The notes below the pieces were generated by a model. The model ran no database searches. It saw only the letters and a program-made list of their open reading frames with translations, and was not told where the DNA came from. Shown one piece after another: positions 8,082-15,439 of a DNA stretch of 64,000 nt. Both the position numbers and the translations under genes were made by a program. Location: positions 124,001 to 188,000 of IMG/VR virus record IMGVR_UViG_3300019850_000189. One strand, given 5' to 3'. Position 1 is the stretch's first letter. Each line of letters opens with the position of its first letter. The DNA comes from a virus.

Positions 8082-8225
8082 ATGGCCCTAAAAGGCTTTT
8101 CAGGATATAGGCCAGGAGACGGTTCCATACCGCTGTATCAAAAAAACAATAAAAATACTTCATTGCTTGACAAACTGAAATTTTGGAAGTGGTTCGTCAA
8201 TAAAAAACAAACCAAAAATGAATGA
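8082..8225 (+). CDS. Small hypothetical protein
   Basis: A 47-residue protein with a strong AAGGAGG site. Gly/Ser-rich start (GFSGYRPGDGS), then a basic aromatic helix (KLKFWKWFVNKK) that could touch membrane or nucleic acid. It overlaps the next gene by 8 bases. Unknown function. Confidence 0.65.
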   Translation: MALKGFSGYRPGDGSIPLYQKNNKNTSLLDKLKFWKWFVNKKQTKNE

Positions 8226-8535
8226 GAATAAAAAACTGGAAAAGTTGCGAGACCTCACGCAAGATATCTCTATTATATATAATAATAAATTAGGAAATAT
8301 AACGCACAACCAGGATGATGGTGATACTTTTGCCGGTAGCATTGTTGAAGCGAAAGATAATAACGAAAAAGCAATTGTATTATTATACAGAAGGTCCGGT
8401 TCGGATACGTGGCACGTCAGAGCTATTTCTGAAGCAGATGGCGCAAGAGACACTGGAACAAAACAGTTTACAGATTTTAATGTTGCCGCGGCCGACTGGA
8501 AAAAATTGATATTGAAATTATTGGAAAAATTATGA
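8218..8535 (+). CDS. Hypothetical protein, paralogue of the gene at 8802
   Basis: A 105-residue protein, not recognised. Its second half (WHVRAISEADGARDT, then FTDFNVAAADWKKLI) aligns with the protein at 8802 (WSVQAIPARGTSF, then YTSFADAKARWQTLI), so the two are diverged duplicates flanking the zinc-ribbon gene. Ends in a 4-base overlap with the next gene. Confidence 0.65.
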   Translation: MNENKKLEKLRDLTQDISIIYNNKLGNITHNQDDGDTFAGSIVEAKDNNEKAIVLLYRRSGSDTWHVRAISEADGARDTGTKQFTDFNVAAADWKKLILKLLEKL

Positions 8536-8789
8536 TAACTTATGTTTATAAATGCCCAAATTGTAATAAAGTAAAAGAAGTAAAACATTCCATTAAGGAA
8601 ACTCCAAAGATAATATGTGATATCTGCGGCACAAAAATGAAACGAGTTATACTCGGTGGCCAGGCGACGTTCACCAAAAAAATCGGTGGAGTGGCGGCCT
8701 ATCATGGAGAAGGCAAGGAGAGAAAGGCCGGCAGAAAAAAATGGATAAAAGAAAATCCATATTATGACAAGTTACCAGACTATCTTTAG
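8532..8789 (+). CDS. FmdB-like zinc-ribbon protein
   Basis: The protein is 85 residues. Cysteines 8, 11, 29 and 32 (YKCPNC and CDICG) form a zinc ribbon with the strand pattern of the FmdB family (Pfam PF09723), often called putative regulatory proteins. The C-terminal part is basic (GKERKAGRKKW) and may contact nucleic acid. The role is unknown beyond metal binding. It overlaps the previous gene by 4 bases. Confidence 0.75.
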   Translation: MITYVYKCPNCNKVKEVKHSIKETPKIICDICGTKMKRVILGGQATFTKKIGGVAAYHGEGKERKAGRKKWIKENPYYDKLPDYL

Positions 8790-8801
8790 GAGGGCTACAT
8801 A

Positions 8802-9146
8802 ATGAGTTATGATGAGCACGATACACATTATGGTGAATTGGAACAAATAATTAATAATAATATTGTGGAAACAGCGGGGTGCGGAGTTAAGAGTTGGGGC
8901 GCAATATCCAGCGCGCTTAAAACAGATCAGTTCAATGCCTGGTTATATAAAAAGGGAGCAGGCACATTAGTGGCATCGGTCTGGCTTGCCTGGAATAATC
9001 ATAAAAACACATGGAGTGTTCAAGCTATTCCAGCTCGTGGTACATCTTTTGTAAGCAGATCTGTTGTAAGAATTTATACCAGCTTTGCTGATGCTAAAGC
9101 ACGATGGCAAACACTTATTAACAATAAAATACAAGAAGCCAGTTAA
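8802..9146 (+). CDS. Hypothetical protein, paralogue of the gene at 8218
   Basis: A 114-residue protein with a strong AGGAGG site. The middle strands are rich in Trp (SVWLAWNNHKNTWSVQAI). It shares the W-x-V-x-A-I strand and the closing F-x-D/S-A-x-x-W-x-x-L-I helix with the 8218 product. Function unknown. Confidence 0.65.
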   Translation: MSYDEHDTHYGELEQIINNNIVETAGCGVKSWGAISSALKTDQFNAWLYKKGAGTLVASVWLAWNNHKNTWSVQAIPARGTSFVSRSVVRIYTSFADAKARWQTLINNKIQEAS

Positions 9147-9151
9147 GGAGA

Positions 9152-9159
9152 CATATATA
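9152..9159 (+). promoter_or_regulatory. CATATATA motif upstream of Hsp20
   Basis: AAGGAGACATATATAG just after the preceding stop, 65 bases before the Hsp20 ATG. If it is a promoter, the leader is about 55 bases, long for this genome. Confidence 0.4.
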
Positions 9160-9201
9160 GATATAAGGACCAGACTTGCGGGCGGTCTTAAAACAAAAAG
9201 A

Positions 9202-9224
9202 TGTGTTATCTAAGGAGGCACACA
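9202..9224 (+). promoter_or_regulatory. Possible hairpin around the Hsp20 ribosome site
   Basis: TGTGT at 9202-9206 can pair with ACACA at 9220-9224, closing a 13-base loop that holds the whole AAGGAGG site. A weaker outer pairing (GACC with GGTC) lies upstream. RNA thermometers are common before small heat-shock genes, but here the stem is short, so this is a suggestion only. Confidence 0.3.
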
Positions 9225-9659
9225 ATGACAAATTTAATTAATTTAACAGACAGTTTTTTCCACCTCAACAAATTTGATGTACTATTCAGAGATCTATTCG
9301 ACTCTGATATGGCATTCAACTCTATGATCGACGTCAAGCCAAACTATCCAGTAGATATAAAGGAGACCAAAGACAGCCTAGAAATTGACATCGCCGCCAT
9401 TGGGCTCGATAAGAAAGCCATCAAGCTGCAGATAGAAGATAATGACACTCTAATTGTAGAGTACAAAAAGCAGAATGAAACTGAAAGTGATGCGAGATAT
9501 TTATGCAGAGGCATTACTCGTAAAGCTTTTCGGTTTGCCTGGAAAATCGCACCCAAATTCAACATTAATGCGATAAAGGCAGAAATGGAGAATGGACTTC
9601 TTCAGTTGAAGATTCCCGTTTCTCCAGAAGCATCACCAAAATTAATCGATATTAAATGA
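9225..9659 (+). CDS. Small heat shock protein, Hsp20/IbpA family
   Basis: The protein is 144 residues and holds an alpha-crystallin domain: it starts near YPVDIKETKDSLEIDI, continues with GLDKKAIKLQIEDNDTLIV, and has the closing MENGLLQLKIPV strand with the conserved G-L motif, then a short Ile-containing tail (LIDIK). It would hold unfolding proteins in solution, as Hsp20 proteins in cyanophages and T4-like phages are thought to do during infection. The ATG at 9225 is fixed by AAGGAGG. It has its own upstream CATATATA motif and a downstream terminator, so it is probably a single-gene unit. Confidence 0.9.
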   Translation: MTNLINLTDSFFHLNKFDVLFRDLFDSDMAFNSMIDVKPNYPVDIKETKDSLEIDIAAIGLDKKAIKLQIEDNDTLIVEYKKQNETESDARYLCRGITRKAFRFAWKIAPKFNINAIKAEMENGLLQLKIPVSPEASPKLIDIK

Positions 9660-9688
9660 CCCAATGCCGCCCGCGGGTCTTTTTTTTT
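9658..9688 (+). terminator. Rho-independent terminator after Hsp20
   Basis: GACCC and GGGTC arms around a GC-rich loop, overlapping the Hsp20 stop codon, followed by nine T residues. Confidence 0.8.
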
Positions 9689-9698
9689 AGGAGTTACA

Positions 9699-10049
9699 AT
9701 GATGCGCAAGCGAAGAGCACTATATGCGTTCAATTACATAACCATTTCTCTTATGGCATGTTACAGCATAATTAATAATATTTCGATTCTAGCTGGAGTT
9801 ATAATGGTTATAATCAGTTTTATATTTTTATTTCTCCTTGTAACATATATATTCAGTAAAGAAGAGGGAGATTATTATATGGCTTCTGCTGTTTTAAATA
9901 CTATATTAATAATTGTGTTTTTCGGTATTGCAATTCTTGCGAGTGCTATGCATATACCCAAAGTGCTCTACATAATATCATTAATCTTAGGGGTCATGTT
10001 TAGCATAAACTTTATAAGCGTAACAAATAAAAATAATTCCAGGGAGTAA
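9699..10049 (+). CDS. Membrane protein with four predicted segments
   Basis: This 116-residue protein has a short basic start (MMRKRR) and four hydrophobic stretches at about 12-28, 30-52, 63-83 and 88-107. It has no recognisable family; size and topology would allow a holin-like role but nothing proves it. GGAGTT gives the ribosome site. It is followed 2 bases later by the PurH-like gene. Confidence 0.65.
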   Translation: MMRKRRALYAFNYITISLMACYSIINNISILAGVIMVIISFIFLFLLVTYIFSKEEGDYYMASAVLNTILIIVFFGIAILASAMHIPKVLYIISLILGVMFSINFISVTNKNNSRE

Positions 10050-10051
10050 AA

Positions 10052-10939
10052 ATGAATAAAAAGCTTAATATAAGCTATGAAAAAAGTTTTGAATTAAAAT
10101 GCGGTACCAATGAGCACCAAGCTGCAGCTCTCTATGCTGGGGATGAAATGGACATACCCCGAAAAGTTAGTGGGGGCAATTTAACATACAATGATTTATT
10201 GGATATGGATGTGGCCGCCAACATTGTTGCAGAATTCAAAGAACAAGCTTTCGCAATAACTGAGATGGCTAATCCAGTTTGTGCTTTCTTGTCGGTCAAC
10301 CCAGCCAGAGTACTTTTAGAATCAGCCAGTGACAAGATAAATCTAAATGGCAAATGTATTGCCACTAATATGAAAATGGGCAATGGCATTATTAGGTATT
10401 TTATGGAAAGCGGAAATGTTCCAGAATCGGTTGTAGCTCCCTCATATGATGACTATGGTTTGGAGCTTGCGGTAAAAAATCTTCCGAAGCTCAAAGTTTA
10501 TAATACAAATGTGAGACAAATGGCATTTACCGAAATGCGCGTAACAAGATGGGGAATTCTGTGGCAGGAGGCAGATAACATTCCCGAAAAACTCAATAAT
10601 GATGAAAAGCTGGCGTGGGCGGTTGTTAAACATGCCAGAAGTTATGCTGTAGTATGGGTAAAGAATAATACAACTGTTAGAATTATGCATTCACTTAATA
10701 GCATCAATGATGCTATTTCTAATAATATGAGTGAAATGATCTATACTAATTATAAAAATAAAATGTTTAAGCTATATGATGCCATTGTCGCAACCGATAT
10801 CCCATTCAAGAACGAACAGGCAGCAATGCCCCTCATTCAAAAACACAAAAAAACAATCATATTTCCTGGGACACTATATGGAGATGAGCCTACCAAAAAA
10901 CTAAAATTGATGAAATTCAATCATCTACGTTTAAGTTAA
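10052..10939 (+). CDS. AICAR transformylase-like domain (PurH C-terminal half), catalytic KH missing
   Basis: The protein is 295 residues. CGTNEHQAAALY at 17-28 and GGNLTYNDLLDMDVA at 41-55 match the start of the PurH formyltransferase domain (RYGENPHQ, then LSYNNxLDxDAA). VVAPSYDDYGLELAVKNLPKLKVYN and WAVVKHARSYAVVWVKN match later PurH blocks. The bifunctional bacterial enzyme's cyclohydrolase half is absent. Where PurH has the catalytic Lys-His of the KHANPCG motif, this protein has E71-M72 in ITEMANPVC, and the GQMSRV-type loop is also changed. It is therefore probably not an active AICAR formyltransferase, but may bind a nucleotide or partner. Family call firm, inactivity inferred. Confidence 0.75.
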   Translation: MNKKLNISYEKSFELKCGTNEHQAAALYAGDEMDIPRKVSGGNLTYNDLLDMDVAANIVAEFKEQAFAITEMANPVCAFLSVNPARVLLESASDKINLNGKCIATNMKMGNGIIRYFMESGNVPESVVAPSYDDYGLELAVKNLPKLKVYNTNVRQMAFTEMRVTRWGILWQEADNIPEKLNNDEKLAWAVVKHARSYAVVWVKNNTTVRIMHSLNSINDAISNNMSEMIYTNYKNKMFKLYDAIVATDIPFKNEQAAMPLIQKHKKTIIFPGTLYGDEPTKKLKLMKFNHLRLS

Positions 10940-10989
10940 ATCTATTTCTTTTTCCATGGTAACTTCTTACAAAAATTCACTTCAGAAAG

Positions 10990-11011
10990 ATCACAGCCTT
11001 TAGGCAGTGAT
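10990..11011. terminator. Hairpin between convergent units
   Basis: ATCAC/GTGAT outer pairs and GCC/GGC inner pairs around TTTA. It overlaps the stop codon of the broken minus-strand gene. T-tracts on either side are poor, so terminator function is uncertain. Confidence 0.35.
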
Positions 11012-11394
11012 TAGTTCACTAACGACATTTAGTTTGGCTTTCACGTCATTATAGGCAACACCTTCATCAACCAACTTTTTAACTCTCTGCAGATAAGATT
11101 TTCAATTTGCGCCAAGCCTTTCGGATGCTTTATTCCATACGATAAGCCAATCGCCGCGCGACAAAGTTTTCTTTTGTGCAATGGATGGTTTCTTCGCTTT
11201 AGTGTCAGCCATTTGAGCCGGGGCTTTTCTACCTCTCATAACTCTTATTGCAATTGTAATGGCCATCTGAGCTTTGGATTCTTCGTCACTCACTGCTTCC
11301 TGTTGGTTCAATATTGAAACATAAGCATGATATCAAAAGGCCTAATTTCGCCTTTGGCGTAATAGGCTTCATCTATAACATTTGTTAAATCCAC
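11000..11394 (-). pseudogene. Broken gene: one frameshift and one in-frame TGA
   Basis: On the minus strand a GTG at 11394, just after the previous gene's stop, starts a 28-residue frame (ends FDIMLMFQY) that stops at 11308. The -1 frame then continues as ILNQQEAVSDEESKAQ for about 69 codons to a TGA at 11102-11104. Beyond that TGA the same frame stays coding-like (KSYLQRVKKLVDEGVAYND) to a TAA at 11000. All three parts have normal residue composition, so I read this as one gene of about 130 codons with two lesions. It is last in the minus-strand operon. The ancestor is not recognised. Frameshifting plus readthrough, or sequence error, are alternatives. Confidence 0.55.
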
Positions 11395-11395
11395 T

Positions 11396-11782
11396 TTATT
11401 TTACCTCGATAGATTTTATTATTGCCCGTTTTATTTCAAAAAAATTAAATGTATCTATTGTTTCAATATGCGAAAAAGCTTTTCTTTTAGATAGATCTAT
11501 TGAGTACTTATCTTCATTTCTAAAAAACCTCATGAATTCTTCAGTTGTAATTTCTATAAGCTCTCTTTGAGATGGATCGACAGCTTCCAGTGAAGTAATC
11601 CAGCCAGTAAGGACGCCTTTATCGCCAGGCTCAGTTGTTATAACAACATCACTTAAGATTAATATTCTATCATCAGGATTATGACTATCTAGCTTATATT
11701 CTCCTGCATATGACCATTCATAGACAAAAACCAGCTCGCCCTTTGAAACACGATCGAATTTACTTCTATTATATATTATCAT
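11396..11782 (-). CDS. Hypothetical protein, tandem paralogue A
   Basis: This 128-residue protein clearly shares a pattern with the upstream neighbour at 11816: MIIYNRSKF, LVFVYEW, ILILSDVVITTEPGDKG, LTGWITSLEAV and a final IIKSIEVK all align. The shared core is beta-rich, with the ITTxPGxxGxLTGW segment as its best signature. No known family recognised. Confidence 0.7.
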   Translation of the reverse strand: MIIYNRSKFDRVSKGELVFVYEWSYAGEYKLDSHNPDDRILILSDVVITTEPGDKGVLTGWITSLEAVDPSQRELIEITTEEFMRFFRNEDKYSIDLSKRKAFSHIETIDTFNFFEIKRAIIKSIEVK

Positions 11783-11815
11783 AGCTCCTGCCGTTTCGAT
11801 TTAGTGGAAACCCTT

Positions 11816-12184
11816 TCATTTTAGTTCAATACCCTTGATCATTATTTTTTTCAAGTTACTATATTCTGAGCCCTCTAATACCTCAACGTGGCTGAGACTA
11901 TTCACCGCTCCAAAATCCCAACTCCATTGACGCACATCCAGAAAAAAGTCTGACAATGCTTCGCGGGTTATTTCTTTAATATCCTCTTTCGTTGGTCCAA
12001 CCGCCTCCATATGGAAACCCCATCCGGTTAGGTACCCCGGCCTGCCTGGCTGGGTGGTAATGATAATTTCACTTAGCACCAGCACTTGTTCATGCGGAGA
12101 GTCATAATCAAATTCATGTTCATAAACATATACTATACTTCCCGCTTTGATGTTAATAAATTTTTTTCTATCATAGATTACCAT
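11816..12184 (-). CDS. Hypothetical protein, tandem paralogue B
   Basis: The 122-residue duplicate of the 11396 gene (VIYDRKKF, IVYVYEHEF, VLVLSEIIITTQPG, YLTGWGFHMEAVGP, MIKGIELK). Its start overlaps the upstream gene by 7 bases, so the four minus-strand genes form one operon. Unknown role. Confidence 0.7.
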   Translation of the reverse strand: MVIYDRKKFINIKAGSIVYVYEHEFDYDSPHEQVLVLSEIIITTQPGRPGYLTGWGFHMEAVGPTKEDIKEITREALSDFFLDVRQWSWDFGAVNSLSHVEVLEGSEYSNLKKIMIKGIELK

Positions 12185-12582
12185 AATTTCTGCTGTTTTG
12201 CCTCCTCTGGATAGTATACTTTTTCCAGATAAGCATTAATAACTTTAAGTTTTTCACTATTAGTTTTAGAATTTCTTAGAGCATCCAATATGCCAGATTT
12301 GAAGTATAACTCTGAGGATCCATATAGTATAATTTCATAATTAGCAAAATTATTTTGCTTGGATAATACTCCTAAAATATAAACCACATTCTGTGTTATT
12401 TCATATTCATTATTACCAAGTTTCTTATCTATATAGATAATTTTATTGGCATCATCGATAGATACATTCGCTCCTGCAATCCCGTATTCTGATAGAAATG
12501 ACTGTAAATCACCTTCTGTCATTGAAAATACAGGAATGAATACCATCAAAAATATTATTAATAAAACAACTTTTTTTATCAT
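12178..12582 (-). CDS. Secreted protein with signal peptide
   Basis: The protein is 134 residues and starts MIKKVVLLIIFLMVFIPVFS, a clear signal peptide with probable cleavage near residue 20; there is no lipobox cysteine. The mature part (about 114 residues) is charged and mixed alpha/beta, with no recognised family. It lies between a membrane protein upstream and two cytoplasmic-looking paralogues downstream. Its stop and start codons touch or overlap both neighbours. A role at the cell envelope is likely. Confidence 0.7.
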   Translation of the reverse strand: MIKKVVLLIIFLMVFIPVFSMTEGDLQSFLSEYGIAGANVSIDDANKIIYIDKKLGNNEYEITQNVVYILGVLSKQNNFANYEIILYGSSELYFKSGILDALRNSKTNSEKLKVINAYLEKVYYPEEAKQQKLW

Positions 12583-12842
12583 TATTTTATATCCAATTTG
12601 CCCTTTATTTTGGCTAAGTCAATCCTAATTTCGCTAACATTTGATTCATTCAGCGCTATTCCGGCACCATTTCGTTTGATCTCGGATTGCACTGTTAGTA
12701 AATGTTCCTCTATGCGAATAAGTGTTTCTCTGTTCTTGCGCGAACGGTTTAATGATGTGCTGACGAAAGTCGCCGCGCTTGCTATAATTGCTGCTATTAT
12801 GATCATTGCCAGCTGTTTGTTAAAGTCCTTGAAGAAGCTCAT
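12582..12842 (-). CDS. Single-span membrane protein with coiled coil
   Basis: The protein is 86 residues: a short cytoplasmic start, one membrane segment at about 11-30 (LAMIIIAAIIASAATFVST), then a charged helical region with heptad-like spacing (LIRIEEHLLTVQSEIKRN, VSEIRIDLAKIKGKL). This layout resembles small phage holin or spanin-type proteins but no family is recognised. AAAGGACAT gives the ribosome site. First gene of the minus-strand operon, divergent from the gene at 12910. Confidence 0.65.
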   Translation of the reverse strand: MSFFKDFNKQLAMIIIAAIIASAATFVSTSLNRSRKNRETLIRIEEHLLTVQSEIKRNGAGIALNESNVSEIRIDLAKIKGKLDIK

Positions 12843-12892
12843 TTTTATGTCCTTTTGGCTTAAGATTCATTATTTATCTTTGTTGCTTGTTA

Positions 12893-12900
12893 CATATATA
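12893..12900 (+). promoter_or_regulatory. CATATATA motif in divergent gap
   Basis: TTACATATATATTC, 9 bases before ATG 12910, in the 67-base gap between the minus operon and the plus-strand genes. Confidence 0.4.
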
Positions 12901-12909
12901 TTCGCAAAG

Positions 12910-13236
12910 ATGAAAGAATTAAAATATAAATGTGTTTGTGGTGCCGCTTTTGAGGAGCTTGAAGAGCTCCAGTCTCATCAAATGGTATGTGTGCTTTTTC
13001 GCAAAAGCATAATAAAGCAGATGCCTAAACACAAAGAGAAACAACAGATTAAAGTGGGAGTAAAAAATGTTTCAAATAAGATTATCAAAGACGAAAAACC
13101 TCCGGGAGAAGAAGAGCATATTAAAAGAGTGCCTTATAAAACAACAAGACGCAGCACAAAAAGCTCATCGGGTGCTTCATTGGACAAGAGCAACAATCAG
13201 AAGATTGAAACGCCTGAAAATGAGAAATCCAGCTAA
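12910..13236 (+). CDS. Small protein with N-terminal zinc-finger-like motif
   Basis: The protein is 108 residues. CVCGAAFEELEELQSHQMVC near residues 8-27 is a C-x-C ... H-x3-C pattern like a degenerate zinc finger. The remainder is Lys/Glu/Ser-rich and probably disordered, which fits a nucleic-acid-binding tail. The ATG at 12910 is the first after the CATATATA motif. The 3' end overlaps the next gene by 17 bases. Confidence 0.6.
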   Translation: MKELKYKCVCGAAFEELEELQSHQMVCVLFRKSIIKQMPKHKEKQQIKVGVKNVSNKIIKDEKPPGEEEHIKRVPYKTTRRSTKSSSGASLDKSNNQKIETPENEKSS

Positions 13237-13576
13237 CCTGGAAATGGACCATCCATTTGAGTTAGGCAATGAGAAAAAGCTTCATTGGATTGATATAATG
13301 ATAAAATTGCCGCACCTGTTTCGCTGGAAGTGGGATTACGTATATAGCATATATTCCGAAACAGTCTGGAGAGTTCAAGAAAGCGAAGCGCGTGAGCTGG
13401 GATTTGATTACCCAATGAAAAATCCCAAAGATAATGTTGATAAGTTTAGATGCATATATACTGAAGCTGAAGCCATAATGGAGAATGAACTAATTCATTA
13501 TTATGAAGAATGGGTAAAAATTTTTATTCCACAATTTACTAAACGTATAAAAACGGGGACATATGGAAAACGATAA
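13220..13576 (+). CDS. Hypothetical protein, 118 aa
   Basis: Not recognised. The sequence is helix-rich with many Trp and Tyr (WKWDYVYSIYSETVWRV) and a basic C-terminus. The ATG at 13220 is preferred since the frame upstream lies inside the previous gene; ATG 13244 is the alternative. It overlaps the next gene by 14 bases. Confidence 0.6.
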   Translation: MRNPANLEMDHPFELGNEKKLHWIDIMIKLPHLFRWKWDYVYSIYSETVWRVQESEARELGFDYPMKNPKDNVDKFRCIYTEAEAIMENELIHYYEEWVKIFIPQFTKRIKTGTYGKR

Positions 13577-13832
13577 TGTTGGAATTAGGGATTGGCGGAA
13601 ACTCACAAGCAATTCGGTAGAAAATTACACAATTAAAGATATGATGTCTGTCATATCTCTGAATCTGGAAGAGTTTCTTCGAAGCAAAGATGAGAATTAT
13701 GTGACAGATGCCTTAAACTTACTTGACACAATTCTTTTGACCTATAAGTGCGAAAAAATAGATGAACATTATCTATTCACGCCCAATCATGAATTGTTTG
13801 TAATTAGCACACCAATATATGTAGGGAGATAA
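13563..13832 (+). CDS. Hypothetical protein, 89 aa
   Basis: Not recognised. Mostly helical in the middle (DALNLLDTILLTYK), ending in short beta-like segments. GGGGAC precedes the ATG. Member of the small-gene chain 12.9-17.6 kb. Confidence 0.6.
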   Translation: MENDNVGIRDWRKLTSNSVENYTIKDMMSVISLNLEEFLRSKDENYVTDALNLLDTILLTYKCEKIDEHYLFTPNHELFVISTPIYVGR

Positions 13833-13837
13833 AAAAC

Positions 13838-14047
13838 ATGACCAAGGAACAACTTAAGAAAAGGGTCGCAAAATTTCAAGAAGAAACAACAACAAATAAA
13901 ATTGGCGAGGCTGAAATGTTCGCGAGGAGAAAGATGGCTCAATTTCTTATTATGGAGCGTAAATATACGGAGCATATTATAATGAATGGCCTTGAGGCCA
14001 AAGTGAAAATTAATATGGAAATTGAACTTTCGGAGAAAGGTGGTTAA
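13838..14047 (+). CDS. Small helical protein
   Basis: This 69-residue protein is highly charged and predicted all-helical (KEQLKKRVAKFQEETTT), with a GGGAG site upstream. Not recognised. Confidence 0.6.
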   Translation: MTKEQLKKRVAKFQEETTTNKIGEAEMFARRKMAQFLIMERKYTEHIIMNGLEAKVKINMEIELSEKGG

Positions 14048-14048
14048 T

Positions 14049-14231
14049 GTGCACGACGCAATAGTTAAAATGAGGAATGAAGAAGTAATAAAAATATCCA
14101 TGTGTAAAGAACACTCTCAATCGGAGAGTGGCACACTTATTATAGAGAATCATCTGGGAGAAAAATATCTATTTTCTCCTTACAATTTTTTGTATGCAAA
14201 ATTCATACCAGCAGACGAGAAGGTAAAATGA
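14049..14231 (+). CDS. Small hypothetical protein
   Basis: A 60-residue protein with predicted beta strands (SGTLIIENHLGEKYLFSPYN). GTG 14049 is preferred (AAAGG eight bases upstream, one base after the previous stop); GTG 14040 is possible. Overlaps the next gene by 4 bases. Confidence 0.55.
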   Translation: MHDAIVKMRNEEVIKISMCKEHSQSESGTLIIENHLGEKYLFSPYNFLYAKFIPADEKVK

Positions 14232-14428
14232 CCATAAAATTGCATATGATAGATGGCAAAGTTGTCATCAAAAGTCAGCAAGATGATAAATCTCACATCT
14301 TATTCACAGATCCTAAATTTTCTTTAATAGGTCATATTAATAAATTTCACTATGATGGGGATAAACTTATTGTAGATGAAATGAATATCGAACGCTTAAG
14401 TGTGATCCCTGAAATGCCATCGCAGTAA
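14228..14428 (+). CDS. Small beta-rich hypothetical protein
   Basis: This 66-residue protein has alternating hydrophobic strands (KLHMIDGKVVIKS, KLIVDEMNIERLSVI). It starts in an ATGA overlap with the previous gene. Unknown function. Confidence 0.55.
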   Translation: MTIKLHMIDGKVVIKSQQDDKSHILFTDPKFSLIGHINKFHYDGDKLIVDEMNIERLSVIPEMPSQ

Positions 14429-14479
14429 ATTTAGAGAGAGCATAGAGTCGGGTTTTATTAAAAATCGAGGGGACATTTC

Positions 14480-15103
14480 GTGGAATTGAGGCAGAAATAT
14501 TTATGTGGAGATATGAAGTATGAGAATTTCGAAAATAAGCACAAGGGACAAACTCTGTATGTAATAGGCACTGGTGCCTCATTGAGGGATTTTGATTGGA
14601 ACAAAATAAGGGATGAAAACACATTGGCCTACAACAAATCAGTATTTCATATTCCATTTTGGCCAACTTATTATTGGATATGGGATAGAAATGGCAATGA
14701 AGAAAACATTTATAATTTAATGGATTTCGCACCGCTTTCCAAGTTCAGTAAATATAGATGGATTCAGGTAAAGAGATTACCAGTAGGAGATCAAAGATTG
14801 TTCGGGTCGGAGGGATTACGAAGAGCGGGTAGTTCAGCCATTTATGCTATAGAGCTGGCGCTTTGGATGGGTTTTGAAAAAATCATTATACTTGGTCAAG
14901 ATATGTATGTTGATCGATGGTATTCATTCTGGCAGAAGGTAGAAACTCCAGCATCGTTCAAGGCCAATAAAGTCAAATGGTTTGGCCGCGAGTTGCTGAA
15001 CGAGTTTCGTAGATTTGAACAAATGAAGGATCGGATATTGGTAGGCCATAGTCCAAGAAGCTTGTTGGTGCAAAATGGCATCTTAAACCATATAGAGACA
15101 TAA
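14480..15103 (+). CDS. DUF115/MptE-like (Maf flagellin-glycosylation type) Rossmann protein
   Basis: The protein is 207 residues. KGQTLYVIGTGASLRDFDW near residues 22-40 is the P-loop-like glycine turn seen in DUF115 proteins (archaeal MptE-like diphosphokinases and bacterial motility-accessory/sugar transferase proteins). LAYNKSVFHIPFWPTYYWIWD and FEKIIILGQDMY are the later strand blocks of that fold. Phages carry such proteins next to glycan-related genes; here the glycosyltransferases are 33 kb away. The GTG start is set by GAGGGGAC seven bases upstream. It may transfer or handle a sugar nucleotide; substrate unknown. Confidence 0.6.
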   Translation: MELRQKYLCGDMKYENFENKHKGQTLYVIGTGASLRDFDWNKIRDENTLAYNKSVFHIPFWPTYYWIWDRNGNEENIYNLMDFAPLSKFSKYRWIQVKRLPVGDQRLFGSEGLRRAGSSAIYAIELALWMGFEKIIILGQDMYVDRWYSFWQKVETPASFKANKVKWFGRELLNEFRRFEQMKDRILVGHSPRSLLVQNGILNHIET

Positions 15104-15113
15104 AGGTTAGCAT

Positions 15114-15428
15114 ATGAAACACTTTAAAAAGGGAGATGTGTTTCTCCTCAGCGCCATAAACTCAGACAATCAAATAAGCAGCGAGAGCCTTGTAAAGCTC
15201 ACAAGTGATTCTTCTGCAGGTTATGCTAATGGCATAACGTTAAATGATTATATTATATCTGGCATAGCACATTATGATGATCGCGTATTCATACTTTTAA
15301 ATATGGTAAATGCCCATTTTTATATTAATGAAAAAGATTTTTTAATATCGCAAGATATCAATACTATTATGAACTTCAAAAAGAAATATTTGGATAGTAT
15401 ATTTACTTGTAAAAATAGAATGAAATAG
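15114..15428 (+). CDS. Hypothetical protein, 104 aa
   Basis: Not recognised. Begins MKHFKKGDVFLLSAIN, which looks like a small beta-barrel start, with later strands (DRVFILLNMVNAHFYIN) and a basic tail. No membrane segment. Confidence 0.6.
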   Translation: MKHFKKGDVFLLSAINSDNQISSESLVKLTSDSSAGYANGITLNDYIISGIAHYDDRVFILLNMVNAHFYINEKDFLISQDINTIMNFKKKYLDSIFTCKNRMK

Positions 15429-15439
15429 CGGATAACCAA

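Noticed and set aside
9844-9851. CATATATA inside the membrane protein gene as a promoter
   Set aside because: It lies in coding sequence with no gene starting just after; several such coding copies exist and are expected in AT-rich DNA.
11102-11104. TGA read as an amino acid (alternative code) in the minus-strand gene
   Set aside because: Many other genes in the window end at TGA with a neighbour starting right there, so TGA is a stop in this phage.
12178-12842. Spanin pair in the minus-strand operon
   Set aside because: The secreted protein has no lipobox cysteine and the membrane protein is not followed by an overlapping outer-membrane partner, so the spanin call is not supported.
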